64,000 nucleotides of DNA. It comes from Streptomyces sp. NBC_00287 (GTDB taxonomy: Bacteria; Actinomycetota; Actinomycetes; Streptomycetales; Streptomycetaceae). Position numbers and translations under genes: made by a program. The DNA is taken from contig NZ_CP108053.1 in assembly GCF_036173105.1 (NCBI RefSeq), forward strand, positions 8,370,001 to 8,434,000. The letters are read 5' to 3'. Shown piece by piece: positions 36,624 to 44,771 of this stretch. Within the stretch, counting starts at the first letter, position 1, and each line of letters opens with the position of its first letter. Below the pieces are notes generated by a model. That model had not been told where the DNA came from, made no database searches, and saw only the letters and a list, made by a program, of their open reading frames with translations.

Positions 36624-37762
36624 GGCAGCTCCACTTCGATCACGGTCGGCCCACCGACGGGGCTGGACACGTCCATGGTCCCGTCGAGTGCGGCGACCCG
36701 TCGCCGCATGCCGAACAGCCCCGAGCCGGCGGATTCGTCGGCACCGCCCCGGCCCTCGTCCCAGACCCGCACCCGCAGACCGCGCCGGACGCGGGCGAGC
36801 CGGACCTCGGCTCGGGTCACGCCACTGTATTTGGCGATGTTCGTCAGCGATTCGGCGACCACGAAGTAGGCGGCCGCCTCCACCGCAGCGGGCGCCCGCA
36901 CACCCTGGTCCAGGCCGCCGTCGTCCAGCGAGACCTCAAGCCCGCTGCTGCTCACCAGCGCCCGCACCGCGCCGACGAGGCCGCGGTCGGTCAGGATCGG
37001 CGGGTGGATGCCGCGCACGACGTGCCGCAGTTCCGTCAGTGCCTTCTCGGCGTGGTCCTGGGCCTCGTCCAGCAGCCTGAGTGCGGTCTCGGGGTCACGT
37101 TCGTAGGCGCGCTTGGCGAGTCCGATCCGCATGGACAGCGCCACGAGCTGCGCCTGCGCCCCGTCGTGCAAGTCCCGCTCGATACGGCGCAGTTCGGCGC
37201 CGTGCGCGGCGATCGCGTCGGCGCGGGTCGCCGCCAGCTCCTCCACCCGGGCGGTGAGTTGTGCCTGCGGGGACGGCTTGAGCAGAGCGGTCGACCAGTC
37301 GGCCTCCAGGTCCGCGAGCCGCACGATCAGCGGCAGGACGACCGCCTCGCGGCGCAGCAGCCCGCACCACACTCCGTCGACGATCAGCCCCACCGGCCAC
37401 AGCGGCAGTGCGAGGGCGAGCAGCGCGCCGTAGAACCAGTAGGCGACCATCCAGCGCAGATCGGTGTGTGTGCCGGGGTCGCGGACGGCCTTCAGGAACC
37501 GCTCGCGCATCGTGCCGGTCAGGGGCTGGTAGACCTCGGGGATCTTCACGCCGGTCCACGCGGCGGTCATGCTCCGCTTGGCGCCAGCGATCCGCCGGAT
37601 CAGCAGCACCGTCTCGGGCAGCAGCCAGGCGCCGACGACCACCACCGTGCCGATCGCGGTGATCAGCAGCACGGTGATGAAGATCCACATGCCGAACGCC
37701 ATCGCCGCGGCCACGAAGAGGTGGACCGTGGCCCAAGCGGCGCGGCGCACCATTTTCCACAT
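36611..37762 (-). CDS. Sensor histidine kinase (HisKA_3 / NarL-partner type)
   Basis: 383 residues. Two N-terminal membrane helices (HLFVAAAMAFGMWIFITVLL, AIGTVVVVGAWLLPETVLL) and a further hydrophobic hairpin near residue 130 (WFYGALLALALPLWPVGLIV), then the HisKA_3 dimerisation box RRIERDLHDGAQAQLVALSM with the phospho-histidine, and an HATPase domain (AAYFVVAESLTNIAKYSGVT; GSGLFGMRRRVAALDG). The extracytoplasmic part is very small, suggesting sensing within the membrane. The start codon lies 6 nt after the predicted -10 box, so the transcript may be leaderless. Confidence 0.92.
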   Translation of the reverse strand: MWKMVRRAAWATVHLFVAAAMAFGMWIFITVLLITAIGTVVVVGAWLLPETVLLIRRIAGAKRSMTAAWTGVKIPEVYQPLTGTMRERFLKAVRDPGTHTDLRWMVAYWFYGALLALALPLWPVGLIVDGVWCGLLRREAVVLPLIVRLADLEADWSTALLKPSPQAQLTARVEELAATRADAIAAHGAELRRIERDLHDGAQAQLVALSMRIGLAKRAYERDPETALRLLDEAQDHAEKALTELRHVVRGIHPPILTDRGLVGAVRALVSSSGLEVSLDDGGLDQGVRAPAAVEAAAYFVVAESLTNIAKYSGVTRAEVRLARVRRGLRVRVWDEGRGGADESAGSGLFGMRRRVAALDGTMDVSSPVGGPTVIEVELPCVW

Positions 37763-37768
37763 GCGGCA

Positions 37769-37838
37769 ACGCTAGGGGGTCTCGGCCTTGGCCATGATGG
37801 AGCACACTCTCCTTTCCAGGGTGTAGCCAACTACACCC
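37769..37838 (-). promoter_or_regulatory. GGTGTAG operator and promoter 2 (kinase operon)
   Basis: GGGTGTAG-CCAA-CTACACCC at 37819-37838, followed on the minus strand after 17 nt by CTCCATCATGGCC and TAGCGT at 37774-37769. This is the same layout as the other three copies. It suggests autoregulation of the kinase/regulator operon. Confidence 0.7.
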
Positions 37839-37863
37839 TGTCTGTCGCCGGTTGCCGGAGGTC

Positions 37864-38826
37864 TCAGCCCTTGCGGGTCTTGATCTCCTCGGTGAGCTGG
37901 GGGACGACGTCGAAGAGGTCGCCGACCACGCCGTAGTCGACCAGGTCGAAGATCGGGGCCTCGGCGTCCTTGTTGATCGCCACGATCGTCTTCGAGGTCT
38001 GCATACCCGCGCGGTGCTGGATCGCGCCGGAGATACCGGAGGCGACGTACAGCTGCGGCGAGACCGACTTGCCGGTCTGGCCGACCTGGTTGGTGTGCGG
38101 GTACCAGCCGGCGTCGACGGCGGCACGCGAGGCACCGACGGCCGCGCCGAGGGAGTCGGCGAGCGCCTCGATGATCGCGAAGTTCTCGGCGCCGTTGACA
38201 CCACGGCCGCCGGAGACCACGATCGCGGCCTCGGTCAGCTCGGGGCGGCCGGTCGACTCACGCGGCGTGCGCGCGGTGACCTTGGTGCCGGTGGCCTTCT
38301 CGGAGAAGGCCACGGCGAGGGCCTCGACCGCACCGGCGGCCGGGGCGGCCTCCACGGCCGCGCTGTTGGGCTTGACCGTGATGACCGGGGTGCCCTTGGC
38401 GATACGGGACTTGGTGGTGAAGGCGGCGGCGAACACCGACTGGGTGGCCACCGGACCCTCGTCGCCGGCCTCCAGGTCGATGGCGTCGGTGATGACGCCG
38501 GAGCCGATGCGCAGCGCCAGACGGGCGGCGATCTCCTTGCCCTCGGCGGAGGACGGGACCAGCACGGCGGCCGGGGAGACGGCCTCGTAGGCGGCCTGCA
38601 GGGCCTCGACCTTCGGTACGACGAGGTAGTCGGCGTACTCGGAGGCGTCGTGGGTGAGGACCTTCACCGCGCCGTGCTCGGCGAGGACGGCGGCGGTGTC
38701 GGCGGCGCCGTTGCCCAGCGCGACGGCGACGGGCTCGCCGATACGGCGGGCCAGCGTCAGCAGTTCGAGGGTGGGCTTGCGGACGGCACCGTCCACGTGG
38801 TCGACATAGACGAGAACTTCAGCCAT
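37864..38826 (-). CDS. etfA: Electron transfer flavoprotein alpha subunit
   Basis: 320 residues. N-terminal domain MAEVLVYVDHVDGAV; C-terminal FAD-binding domain with AAIVVSGGRGVNGAENFAII, the GASRAAVDAGWYPHTNQVGQ loop, and TGKSVSPQLYVASGISGAIQ. With EtfB it carries electrons from acyl-CoA and other flavin dehydrogenases to the respiratory chain via ETF:quinone oxidoreductase. It follows etfB by 54 nt on the same strand. Full length. Confidence 0.97.
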   Translation of the reverse strand: MAEVLVYVDHVDGAVRKPTLELLTLARRIGEPVAVALGNGAADTAAVLAEHGAVKVLTHDASEYADYLVVPKVEALQAAYEAVSPAAVLVPSSAEGKEIAARLALRIGSGVITDAIDLEAGDEGPVATQSVFAAAFTTKSRIAKGTPVITVKPNSAAVEAAPAAGAVEALAVAFSEKATGTKVTARTPRESTGRPELTEAAIVVSGGRGVNGAENFAIIEALADSLGAAVGASRAAVDAGWYPHTNQVGQTGKSVSPQLYVASGISGAIQHRAGMQTSKTIVAINKDAEAPIFDLVDYGVVGDLFDVVPQLTEEIKTRKG

Positions 38827-38880
38827 GGGATTGATCTCCTGCGGAATGCGAAGTCTGAGGGGGCGGAAGGGTGTTGGGCC

Positions 38881-39672
38881 TTAGATGAACTTCTGGCCCG
38901 CGAGGAACTCAGCGAGCTGCTTGCCGCCCTCGCCCTCGTCCTTGACGATCGTGCCGGCGGTACGGGCCGGACGCTCGGCCGCGGAGTCGACCACCGTGTA
39001 GGAGCCCTCCAGACCGACCTCGTCGGCCTCGATCTCCAGGTCCTCCAGGTCCCAGGACTCCACCGGCTTCTTCTTGGCCGCCATGATGCCCTTGAAGGAC
39101 GGGTAACGCGCCTCGCCCGACTGGTCGGTGACCGACACGACCGCCGGGAGGGAGGCCTCGAGCTGCTCGGAGGCGGCGTCGCCGTCGCGGCGGCCCTTGA
39201 CCGTGCCGTCCTCCACGGAGACCTCGGACAGCAGGGTGACCTGCGGGACGCCCAGGCGCTCGGCGAGCAGCGCGGGGACGACGCCCATGGTGCCGTCGGT
39301 GGAGGCCATACCGGAGATGACCAGGTCGTAGCCGGCCTTCTCGATCGCCTTGGCCAGCACCAGGGAGGTGCCGATGGCGTCGGTGCCGTGCAGATCGTCG
39401 TCCTCGACGTGGATCGCCTTGTCGGCGCCCATCGAAAGGGCCTTGCGGAGCGCGTCCTTGGCGTCCTCGGGGCCCACGGTCAGAACGGTGATCTCGACGT
39501 CGTCGTCCGAGTTCTCGGAGATCTGCAGCGCCTGCTCGACGGCGTACTCGTCGAGCTCGGAGAGCAGACCGTCCACGTCGTCCCGGTCGACGGTCAGGTC
39601 ATCGGCGAAGTGCCGGTCGCCAGTGGCGTCGGGCACGTACTTCACAGTGACAACGATCCTCAAGCTCACCAT
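38881..39672 (-). CDS. etfB: Electron transfer flavoprotein beta subunit
   Basis: 263 residues, usual length. SLRIVVTVKYVPDATGDRHF at the start, DEYAVEQALQISENSDDD, the AMP-binding GTDAIGTSLVLAKAIEKAGY, DLVISGMASTDGTMGVVPAL and the C-terminal recognition-loop region. Either ATG 39672 or the next GTG may be used. Upstream of etfA; divergent from the MarR gene at 39755 with a regulatory element between. Confidence 0.97.
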   Translation of the reverse strand: MVSLRIVVTVKYVPDATGDRHFADDLTVDRDDVDGLLSELDEYAVEQALQISENSDDDVEITVLTVGPEDAKDALRKALSMGADKAIHVEDDDLHGTDAIGTSLVLAKAIEKAGYDLVISGMASTDGTMGVVPALLAERLGVPQVTLLSEVSVEDGTVKGRRDGDAASEQLEASLPAVVSVTDQSGEARYPSFKGIMAAKKKPVESWDLEDLEIEADEVGLEGSYTVVDSAAERPARTAGTIVKDEGEGGKQLAEFLAGQKFI

Positions 39673-39725
39673 CGAAATTCTGTCAATCAGCGAGGGCGTT
39701 TGTGCGCATCAATGTAGCCTCGAAT

Positions 39726-39742
39726 TTGCTTGAGTTAGGCAA
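39726..39742. promoter_or_regulatory. MarR-type element TTGCTTGAGTTAGGCAA
   Basis: 17-bp imperfect palindrome 12 bp before the MarR start. The same element recurs in pairs at 43.4, 54.75 and 56.4 kb. Autoregulation by this MarR protein is the simplest reading. Confidence 0.6.
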
Positions 39743-39754
39743 TTAGTATACCGT

Positions 39755-40261
39755 GTGCGTATGCCCACACCGCCGTCCGCACCGGTCGCCCGGTCGCAAG
39801 TGACCGAGATCGAGCAGGCCCTCACGCGCATCACCTATCTCGCGGGCCGGGCTCGCCAGCACGAGAGACTGATGGGAGTGGCTGGGCTGTCGCTCGATCG
39901 GGCCGCCGCCGCGATTCTTCGGCACGTTGCCGAGAGTGAGCCGCTCCGGCCCGGCGTATTGGCCGTCCGGCTTTCCGTGGAGGCTTCGCACGTCACGCGG
40001 CAGCTCCGGCAGTTGGAGAGTTCCGGCTTCGTCAAGCGTGTGCCCGACCCGGACGATCGCCGAGCCCAGCGCGTACAGATCACTGAATCCGGCCTGGCCG
40101 CGGTCGACCGCATGCGGGAGGCAAGCCGCCGGGGCATGGAAATTGCGCTGGCGGACTGGTCGGAGGAAGAACTGCAGCAGCTCGCCACGCTGTTCCACCG
40201 ACTGGTTGCCGACTTCGTCAGGCATACCGAGGCCGCCGTCGACGGGCCGCCCTCCGCCTGA
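39755..40261 (+). CDS. MarR-family regulator
   Basis: About 168 residues (GTG 39755, or ATG 39761). Winged-helix core: AAAAILRHVAESEPLRPGVL, AVRLSVEASHVTRQLRQLES, and the wing SGFVKRVPDPDDRRAQRVQI. Long C-terminal dimerisation helix. It is divergent from etfBA. A palindromic element sits right before its start and matches elements before SGNH-hydrolase, GtrA and MFS genes, so it is the best candidate regulator for those genes. Ligand unknown. Confidence 0.9.
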   Translation: MRMPTPPSAPVARSQVTEIEQALTRITYLAGRARQHERLMGVAGLSLDRAAAAILRHVAESEPLRPGVLAVRLSVEASHVTRQLRQLESSGFVKRVPDPDDRRAQRVQITESGLAAVDRMREASRRGMEIALADWSEEELQQLATLFHRLVADFVRHTEAAVDGPPSA

Positions 40262-40336
40262 CGGTGTCCGTCCCGGTCGCTCGGTGCCGCGCCCTCGCGG
40301 GGCGCGGCACCGTACCCGACTTCGTCAAGTCCCCGA

Positions 40337-41380
40337 TCAGTCCTCGAAGGTGACGACGACCTTCTCGGCGGCCCCGGGCGTGAGGGTGAGGTCGAAGGCG
40401 CGGTCCACCTCGGTGAAGGGCACGCGGTGGCTGATGAGCTTGGCGAAGCGGTCCTGGTGCTCGACCAGTTCGGGAGTGACTTCGAAGATCTCGGTGGGGT
40501 AGCCCTGGGAGGCGATGAGGGTCAGCTCGCTGCGGAGCATGCCGCCGAGGTCGATCTCGGAGCCCTTCTTCTGCACGGCGACCATGACCAGCTTGGCGTG
40601 CCACTTCGCGGAGGCGATGACCGTGTTGAACACGGCGGGCGCACCGGCGGCGTCGAGATAGATGTCGGTGCCGGGCCGGGGCTGGCCGAGCGCGTTGGCG
40701 GCCTGGCCGTGCAGCTCGGTCAGCCGCGCGGCCACGTCCTCCTCCGCCGAGTTGATCACCGCGTCCGCCCCGACGGCCAGCGCCTTCTCCAGCCGCGAGG
40801 GGATGACGTCGGCGACGACAACGTGCTCGACGCCCCGCAGCTTCAGCCAGATCGCCGCGCCCAGGCCGATGGGCCCGGCGCCGAAGACGACGACCTTGTC
40901 GCCGGGCCGGGCCTCGGAGCGGTTGACGGCATGCCGGGCCACGGCCATGGGCTCGTTGAGCGAGGCGACGTCGAAGGGCACGGTGTCGGGGAAGACCGCG
41001 ACGCTTCTGCCGACCTCGGCGTTCTCGATGAGCAGGTACTCGCTCATGCCGCCGTACTTGCCGCCGCAGCCGATGATGCCGGTGGGAGCGTCCTGCGGGT
41101 TGACGACCACCCGGTCGCCGACCTTGAGGCCGGTGACCTCGGCGCCGAGCTCCACGACCTCACCGGCCGGTTCGTGGCCGAGCGGGACGGGGACCATGTC
41201 GCCGCCGAGGTGGGCGCGGGCGGGCATACCCCCCATGTGCAGGAACGTGACATCGGTGCCGCAGATGCCGCAGGCGCGGATCCGCACGAGGGCGTCCTTC
41301 GGGCCGGGGACGGGCCGTTCGACATCCACTGCGTCGACCTTGTTCACGCCGGCGGTCTGCACGGACTTCATGGTGGTCAT
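40337..41380 (-). CDS. Zinc-dependent alcohol dehydrogenase (MDR family)
   Basis: 347 residues. Catalytic zinc ligands: Cys in RACGICGTDVTFLH, and GHEPAGEV with the His-Glu pair. Structural-zinc cysteines of the usual kind are not evident. Rossmann motif VVFGAGPIGLGAAIWLKLRG near residue 175. Resembles threonine/sorbitol-dehydrogenase-like enzymes. Start at ATG after AAAGGAT. A fragment of a close homologue lies at 57.75-57.97 kb. Substrate unknown. Confidence 0.9.
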   Translation of the reverse strand: MTTMKSVQTAGVNKVDAVDVERPVPGPKDALVRIRACGICGTDVTFLHMGGMPARAHLGGDMVPVPLGHEPAGEVVELGAEVTGLKVGDRVVVNPQDAPTGIIGCGGKYGGMSEYLLIENAEVGRSVAVFPDTVPFDVASLNEPMAVARHAVNRSEARPGDKVVVFGAGPIGLGAAIWLKLRGVEHVVVADVIPSRLEKALAVGADAVINSAEEDVAARLTELHGQAANALGQPRPGTDIYLDAAGAPAVFNTVIASAKWHAKLVMVAVQKKGSEIDLGGMLRSELTLIASQGYPTEIFEVTPELVEHQDRFAKLISHRVPFTEVDRAFDLTLTPGAAEKVVVTFED

Positions 41381-41474
41381 CGGGGATCCTTTCTCTGGGT
41401 GTTGCATGTGTTGCCGGGCCCGGCCGGGCCCGGACGGATTCCGGGGAGTTTGACCCGCCCGGAGCGCGGATGCG

Positions 41475-42158
41475 TCAGACGGCCGACCATCCGTCGTGGA
41501 CGGGCAGGGCGAGGCCGTTGACTGCGCGGGCGGTGTCCGAGGCGAGGAAGGCGATGGCGGCGGCCACGTCCTCGGCGCTGCCGCCGACGCTGCCGGCGCG
41601 GAAAACGGCGTTGGCGCGTACCCCGCTGCCGCGGTACCTGTCGGCGAGTGACCGCACCAGGCCCATGACGCCGTGATCCGCGGCAGTGCGGGCGGTCCCG
41701 GTCCCGCTCCCGTACGGGCACGCCCCGGAGAGGGCGAAGACGACCGAGCCGCGCCCGGCGGCGAGCATGTGCGGCAGCACGGCGCGCGTCAGCAGGAAGG
41801 GCGCTGTCAGGTTGACCTCCAGAACCCGGTACCACTCGGCGATCTCGGTCTCGCCGAGAGCCGAGATGCCGTCCGTGATGGTGGAGCTGTTCACGAGGAC
41901 GTCCACACCGCCGAAGACATCCAAGGCGGTGTCCGTGACGTGTTCCGCCACCCGCTGGTCGCTGAGGTCGCCGACGACCGCTGTGCCGGTGCCTCCCGCA
42001 TCGGTGACAGCCTTGAGGGTCCTCTCGACACGCGCCCGTCTCAGGTCCGTGACCAGGACACGTGCGCCCGATTCGGCGAGTCGTACGGCTGTGGCCCGGC
42101 CGACGTCGGACCCGGCGCCGGCGAGGACGACGCTGCGTCCGCGGAGACCGGTGTTCAT
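41475..42158 (-). CDS. SDR-fold protein lacking the catalytic Tyr/Lys
   Basis: 227 residues. Cofactor site VVLAGAGSDVGRATAVRLAE (a variant of TGxxxGxG) and VDVLVNSSTITDGIS are present, and the end IAFLASDTARAVNGLALPVH is classical. At the active site, however, the expected YxxxK segment reads TARTAADHGVMGLVRSLA: Tyr is replaced by Arg and Lys by Asp. It may bind NAD(P) without catalysing hydride transfer, or be decaying. The reading frame is intact. Neighbours: zinc alcohol dehydrogenase downstream, SGNH hydrolase next on the same strand. Confidence 0.8.
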   Translation of the reverse strand: MNTGLRGRSVVLAGAGSDVGRATAVRLAESGARVLVTDLRRARVERTLKAVTDAGGTGTAVVGDLSDQRVAEHVTDTALDVFGGVDVLVNSSTITDGISALGETEIAEWYRVLEVNLTAPFLLTRAVLPHMLAAGRGSVVFALSGACPYGSGTGTARTAADHGVMGLVRSLADRYRGSGVRANAVFRAGSVGGSAEDVAAAIAFLASDTARAVNGLALPVHDGWSAV

Positions 42159-42231
42159 GGTGGCGGTGCTCCTTGCTCCGTGTGGTGTGGGGGAGAGGCG
42201 GTGCGCGGGCGAGCCCGACGTACCGGGGAGG

Positions 42232-43161
42232 TCAGCTCTCCAGGGCCTTCAGAACGGCGTCGGCCATGCCGCGCTCCCCGCGTGCGTTGGGGTGGACGGG
42301 GGCTGCGGAAGCGGTGGGGACCAGGGGTTCGATCCAGCGGGTGTCCTCGGCGGCGCAGGCGCCGTGCCCGCGGGAGGACGTGTAGGTGTCGACGTACTCG
42401 GCGCCGCCGGCCTCGGCACGCTCGCGCAGCATGACGTTGAGCTGCCGTTCCTTCTCGTGGAGGAAAGCCACGTCGCCGGGAGCGAGGGACATGGCCCGGA
42501 GGCAGTCGTCACCGCGGGACGGCAGGATCTCGGGATACCCGACGACGTACACCCGTGCCTGTGGCGCCCGCCGTCCGATCTCACCGAGCGTGTCAGCGAG
42601 ATGTTCACCCGCCGCATCGATCTTCCGCCGTACCTCGTCGGTGCCGTGGGAGACGTACTGCTTCTCGCAGGGAGAGTCGTCGGGGACGTACTTCCCGCTG
42701 CCCAGGGCGCGGTAGAGAGCCCCTGCGCCCACGCACCGCTTGATCATCGGACTGAAGTCGATGTCGTTGCCGCCGATTCCGAGCGTGACCAGCCGGGTTC
42801 GGCCGGACAGCGCCGACAGCTGGGCCGGGTTGGTTCCGTCGTCGGTCGACTGAGGTGCGGTGAGGTCGGTGATGACGGCGCCGCTGCAGCTCATGTCGTG
42901 GAAGTCGGCCGTCTTGAGGTCGAGCCGTTCCGCGACGAGGGCCGGATAGTTGCGGTCGGAGCGATCGCACCCGGCGGGATCTCCGCTGTCCTGGGAGATG
43001 CCCGGCCCGGCGGTGTAGGAGTCGCCCAGGGCGACGTACGGGCCGCGCGCCAGGCGGCTCGGGCTCCCTGTGTCGCCGTCGTGCTGAGTGATGACGGCCG
43101 CGGCGATCAGCGCGCCGCAGGTGAGGACGCCGACGAGGCTGGTCCGTGTCTTCGGTCGCAT
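42232..43161 (-). CDS. Secreted SGNH/GDSL hydrolase
   Basis: 309 residues. N-terminal signal-like segment (SLVGVLTCGALIAAAVITQH). Block I GPYVALGDSYTAGPGISQDS with nucleophile Ser; Gly/Asn block LVTLGIGGNDIDFSPMI; catalytic His block VHPNARGERGMADAVL. Six or so cysteines suggest disulfides, as in Streptomyces secreted lipases. Hydrolyses an ester outside the cell. Paired 17-bp MarR-type elements lie upstream at 43393-43437. Confidence 0.92.
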   Translation of the reverse strand: MRPKTRTSLVGVLTCGALIAAAVITQHDGDTGSPSRLARGPYVALGDSYTAGPGISQDSGDPAGCDRSDRNYPALVAERLDLKTADFHDMSCSGAVITDLTAPQSTDDGTNPAQLSALSGRTRLVTLGIGGNDIDFSPMIKRCVGAGALYRALGSGKYVPDDSPCEKQYVSHGTDEVRRKIDAAGEHLADTLGEIGRRAPQARVYVVGYPEILPSRGDDCLRAMSLAPGDVAFLHEKERQLNVMLRERAEAGGAEYVDTYTSSRGHGACAAEDTRWIEPLVPTASAAPVHPNARGERGMADAVLKALES

Positions 43162-43894
43162 CGGTGTGTCCTGTCTTCGGGCGGGGCCGCACATCGGGTT
43201 CGAGGGGGGCGGCGACAAGGGATCGCGGGATGCGGTCGCCGTATGCCCCCGCACCGGGCGGCGGACGGGGGGAGGGGTCCGCCCGCCCGGTACGGGGAGC
43301 GCCGATCCCCGTCCCCACGGGCTTCGACGCTGTGGGGCGCCTCCGCTCAAGAACGCCCCGGTCTGCGAGCCGCGGTGCTGCCACCGGCTAGCTTGCTTAA
43401 CTTAGGCAACCATGTGGCGATTACTTAAGTCAAGCAAGCTCTGTGGGTTTTGCTTGCGCTTTGTAAACAGTTCGGGCTTGCTCGGAGGAGTTGGGTCACG
43501 TTGCTGATCAGTGAGCGAACGTCAGCGAACGTCAGGCTGTGGACCAGACCGAGGCCGGTGGTGATCAGGAGTTCGCCGTCCGCGTCTACCGGGAACTGGG
43601 CTCAGGGTGTCGGCGGTGCTGTCCGGCACTTGGCGAGGAACTCGGCGTGACCGGCACGTCGACCGCCGGTGTGCGGGCGTCGCCCTGCACGTTGCCGTGG
43701 GACATGCCCCTGCGGATCGGTCGCTTGGCTGTCCGCGTCCGTCGGCCTCGAAGGGCGCCTTGCGGCGGGGCCCGCCTGATTCGGGCCCGCACCATCCTGA
43801 GACTCTCTCCCATGGGGTGCGGGCTGCGGCACCCCGTGCAATCAACCGTTCGGTGGAACGCCGATTCCTCTTTCGCGAAGTTCGGTGAGGGCCA
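43162..43894. other. Intergenic region with paired regulatory elements
   Basis: About 730 bp. It contains the two 17-bp elements (43393-43437). The remainder has no convincing gene; short open frames show no domain. The stretch 43440-43620 on the minus strand (LLITTGLGLVHSLTFADVRS) looks protein-derived but was not identified. Confidence 0.4.
43393..43437. promoter_or_regulatory. Paired MarR-type elements before SGNH hydrolase
   Basis: TTGCTTAACTTAGGCAA at 43393-43409 and TTACTTAAGTCAAGCAA at 43421-43437, the latter being TTGCTTGACTTAAGTAA on the other strand. Centres are 28 bp apart. Same family as the sites at 39726, 54749/54776 and 56395/56423. Confidence 0.65.
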
Positions 43895-44602
43895 TCATCC
43901 CGCCGCGGGCAGGGACTTCCACTCCGCCTCGGGGTCGAGGGGCAGGTCGGGCCGGTCGCGCTTGAACGCCTTGGCGCGCTCCTCGACCTTCGGCAGGGCG
44001 TGGTCGGGCGCGCCGAATCCGCGGAACAGAGTCGCGCAGTACTCACGGGACAGGAACGCCGCGTCCCACTGCCCGTCCGGCTGCACCCATTGGTAGGTGT
44101 GATTGTGCAGGTTGAGGAACTGCAGGGTGGCCAGCCGCGGCGGCATCGCACGGAAGGTGCCCTGCTCGACAACCTCCGCGAGCAGCCCGGAGATCAGTTG
44201 CTCGAAGTCGGAACGCTGGCCCAGAAGGGCCTTCAACTCCGCGCCGCTCAGACTGCGGTAGTCGTGCTCGTAGACCCAGATGTGGTCGAGCCTGCGGTAG
44301 ATGATGGTGAGCAGCGATTCGGACAGCAGGCGCAGTCGCAGCAGAGGATCCATGTCGAGGTCCGCGATCTGCCGGGCGCGGGAGAGCAGCGGCCCCATCA
44401 CCCGCGACTGGATCTCGACGAGCAGGTTCTCCTTGGAGCCGATGTAGTAGTACAGGGCTCCCTTGGCGAGCCCGACCGCCCGGCCCAGGTCGTTGATGGA
44501 CGTCGCCGCGTATCCCTGCCGGGCGAACAGCGACGCCGCGACGTCGATGATCTTCTGGCGTCTGACCTCGAAGCCCGGTCCATGGCCCGGCGGTCGTGGC
44601 AT
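43895..44602 (-). CDS. TetR-family regulator
   Basis: 235 residues. HTH: RRQKIIDVAASLFARQGYAA, then SINDLGRAVGLAKGALYYYI. TetR_C_17-like ligand domain (SLLTIIYRRLDHIWVYEHDY; HNHTYQW). Ends in a charged tail (KVEERAKAFKRDRPDLPLDP). No obvious target beside it other than itself; the next gene is divergent and encodes a phosphatase. Confidence 0.9.
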   Translation of the reverse strand: MPRPPGHGPGFEVRRQKIIDVAASLFARQGYAATSINDLGRAVGLAKGALYYYIGSKENLLVEIQSRVMGPLLSRARQIADLDMDPLLRLRLLSESLLTIIYRRLDHIWVYEHDYRSLSGAELKALLGQRSDFEQLISGLLAEVVEQGTFRAMPPRLATLQFLNLHNHTYQWVQPDGQWDAAFLSREYCATLFRGFGAPDHALPKVEERAKAFKRDRPDLPLDPEAEWKSLPAAG

Positions 44603-44771
44603 TGCTTCTCTCCCCGATTGACGTGGTGTCGATCAAGAGCGGCTCCCGGGACCGCGTCGGACGCCTTTCGGTAGGTCCGGGGGAAGCGGACTCCGGGACA
44701 TCGCTCGGTTTGCTAGACCAGACGGTACGTCAAAGGGCTGGACTCAGGTGGTGCGCTGGTGAGGCACCCAC

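Noticed and set aside
37852..39717. 621-codon plus-strand open frame opposite etfBA
   Set aside because: Antisense shadow of two clearly identified electron-transfer flavoprotein genes.
43895..44602. mftR, the mycofactocin regulator
   Set aside because: This TetR gene is about 14 kb from the mft genes and nothing in its sequence ties it to them.
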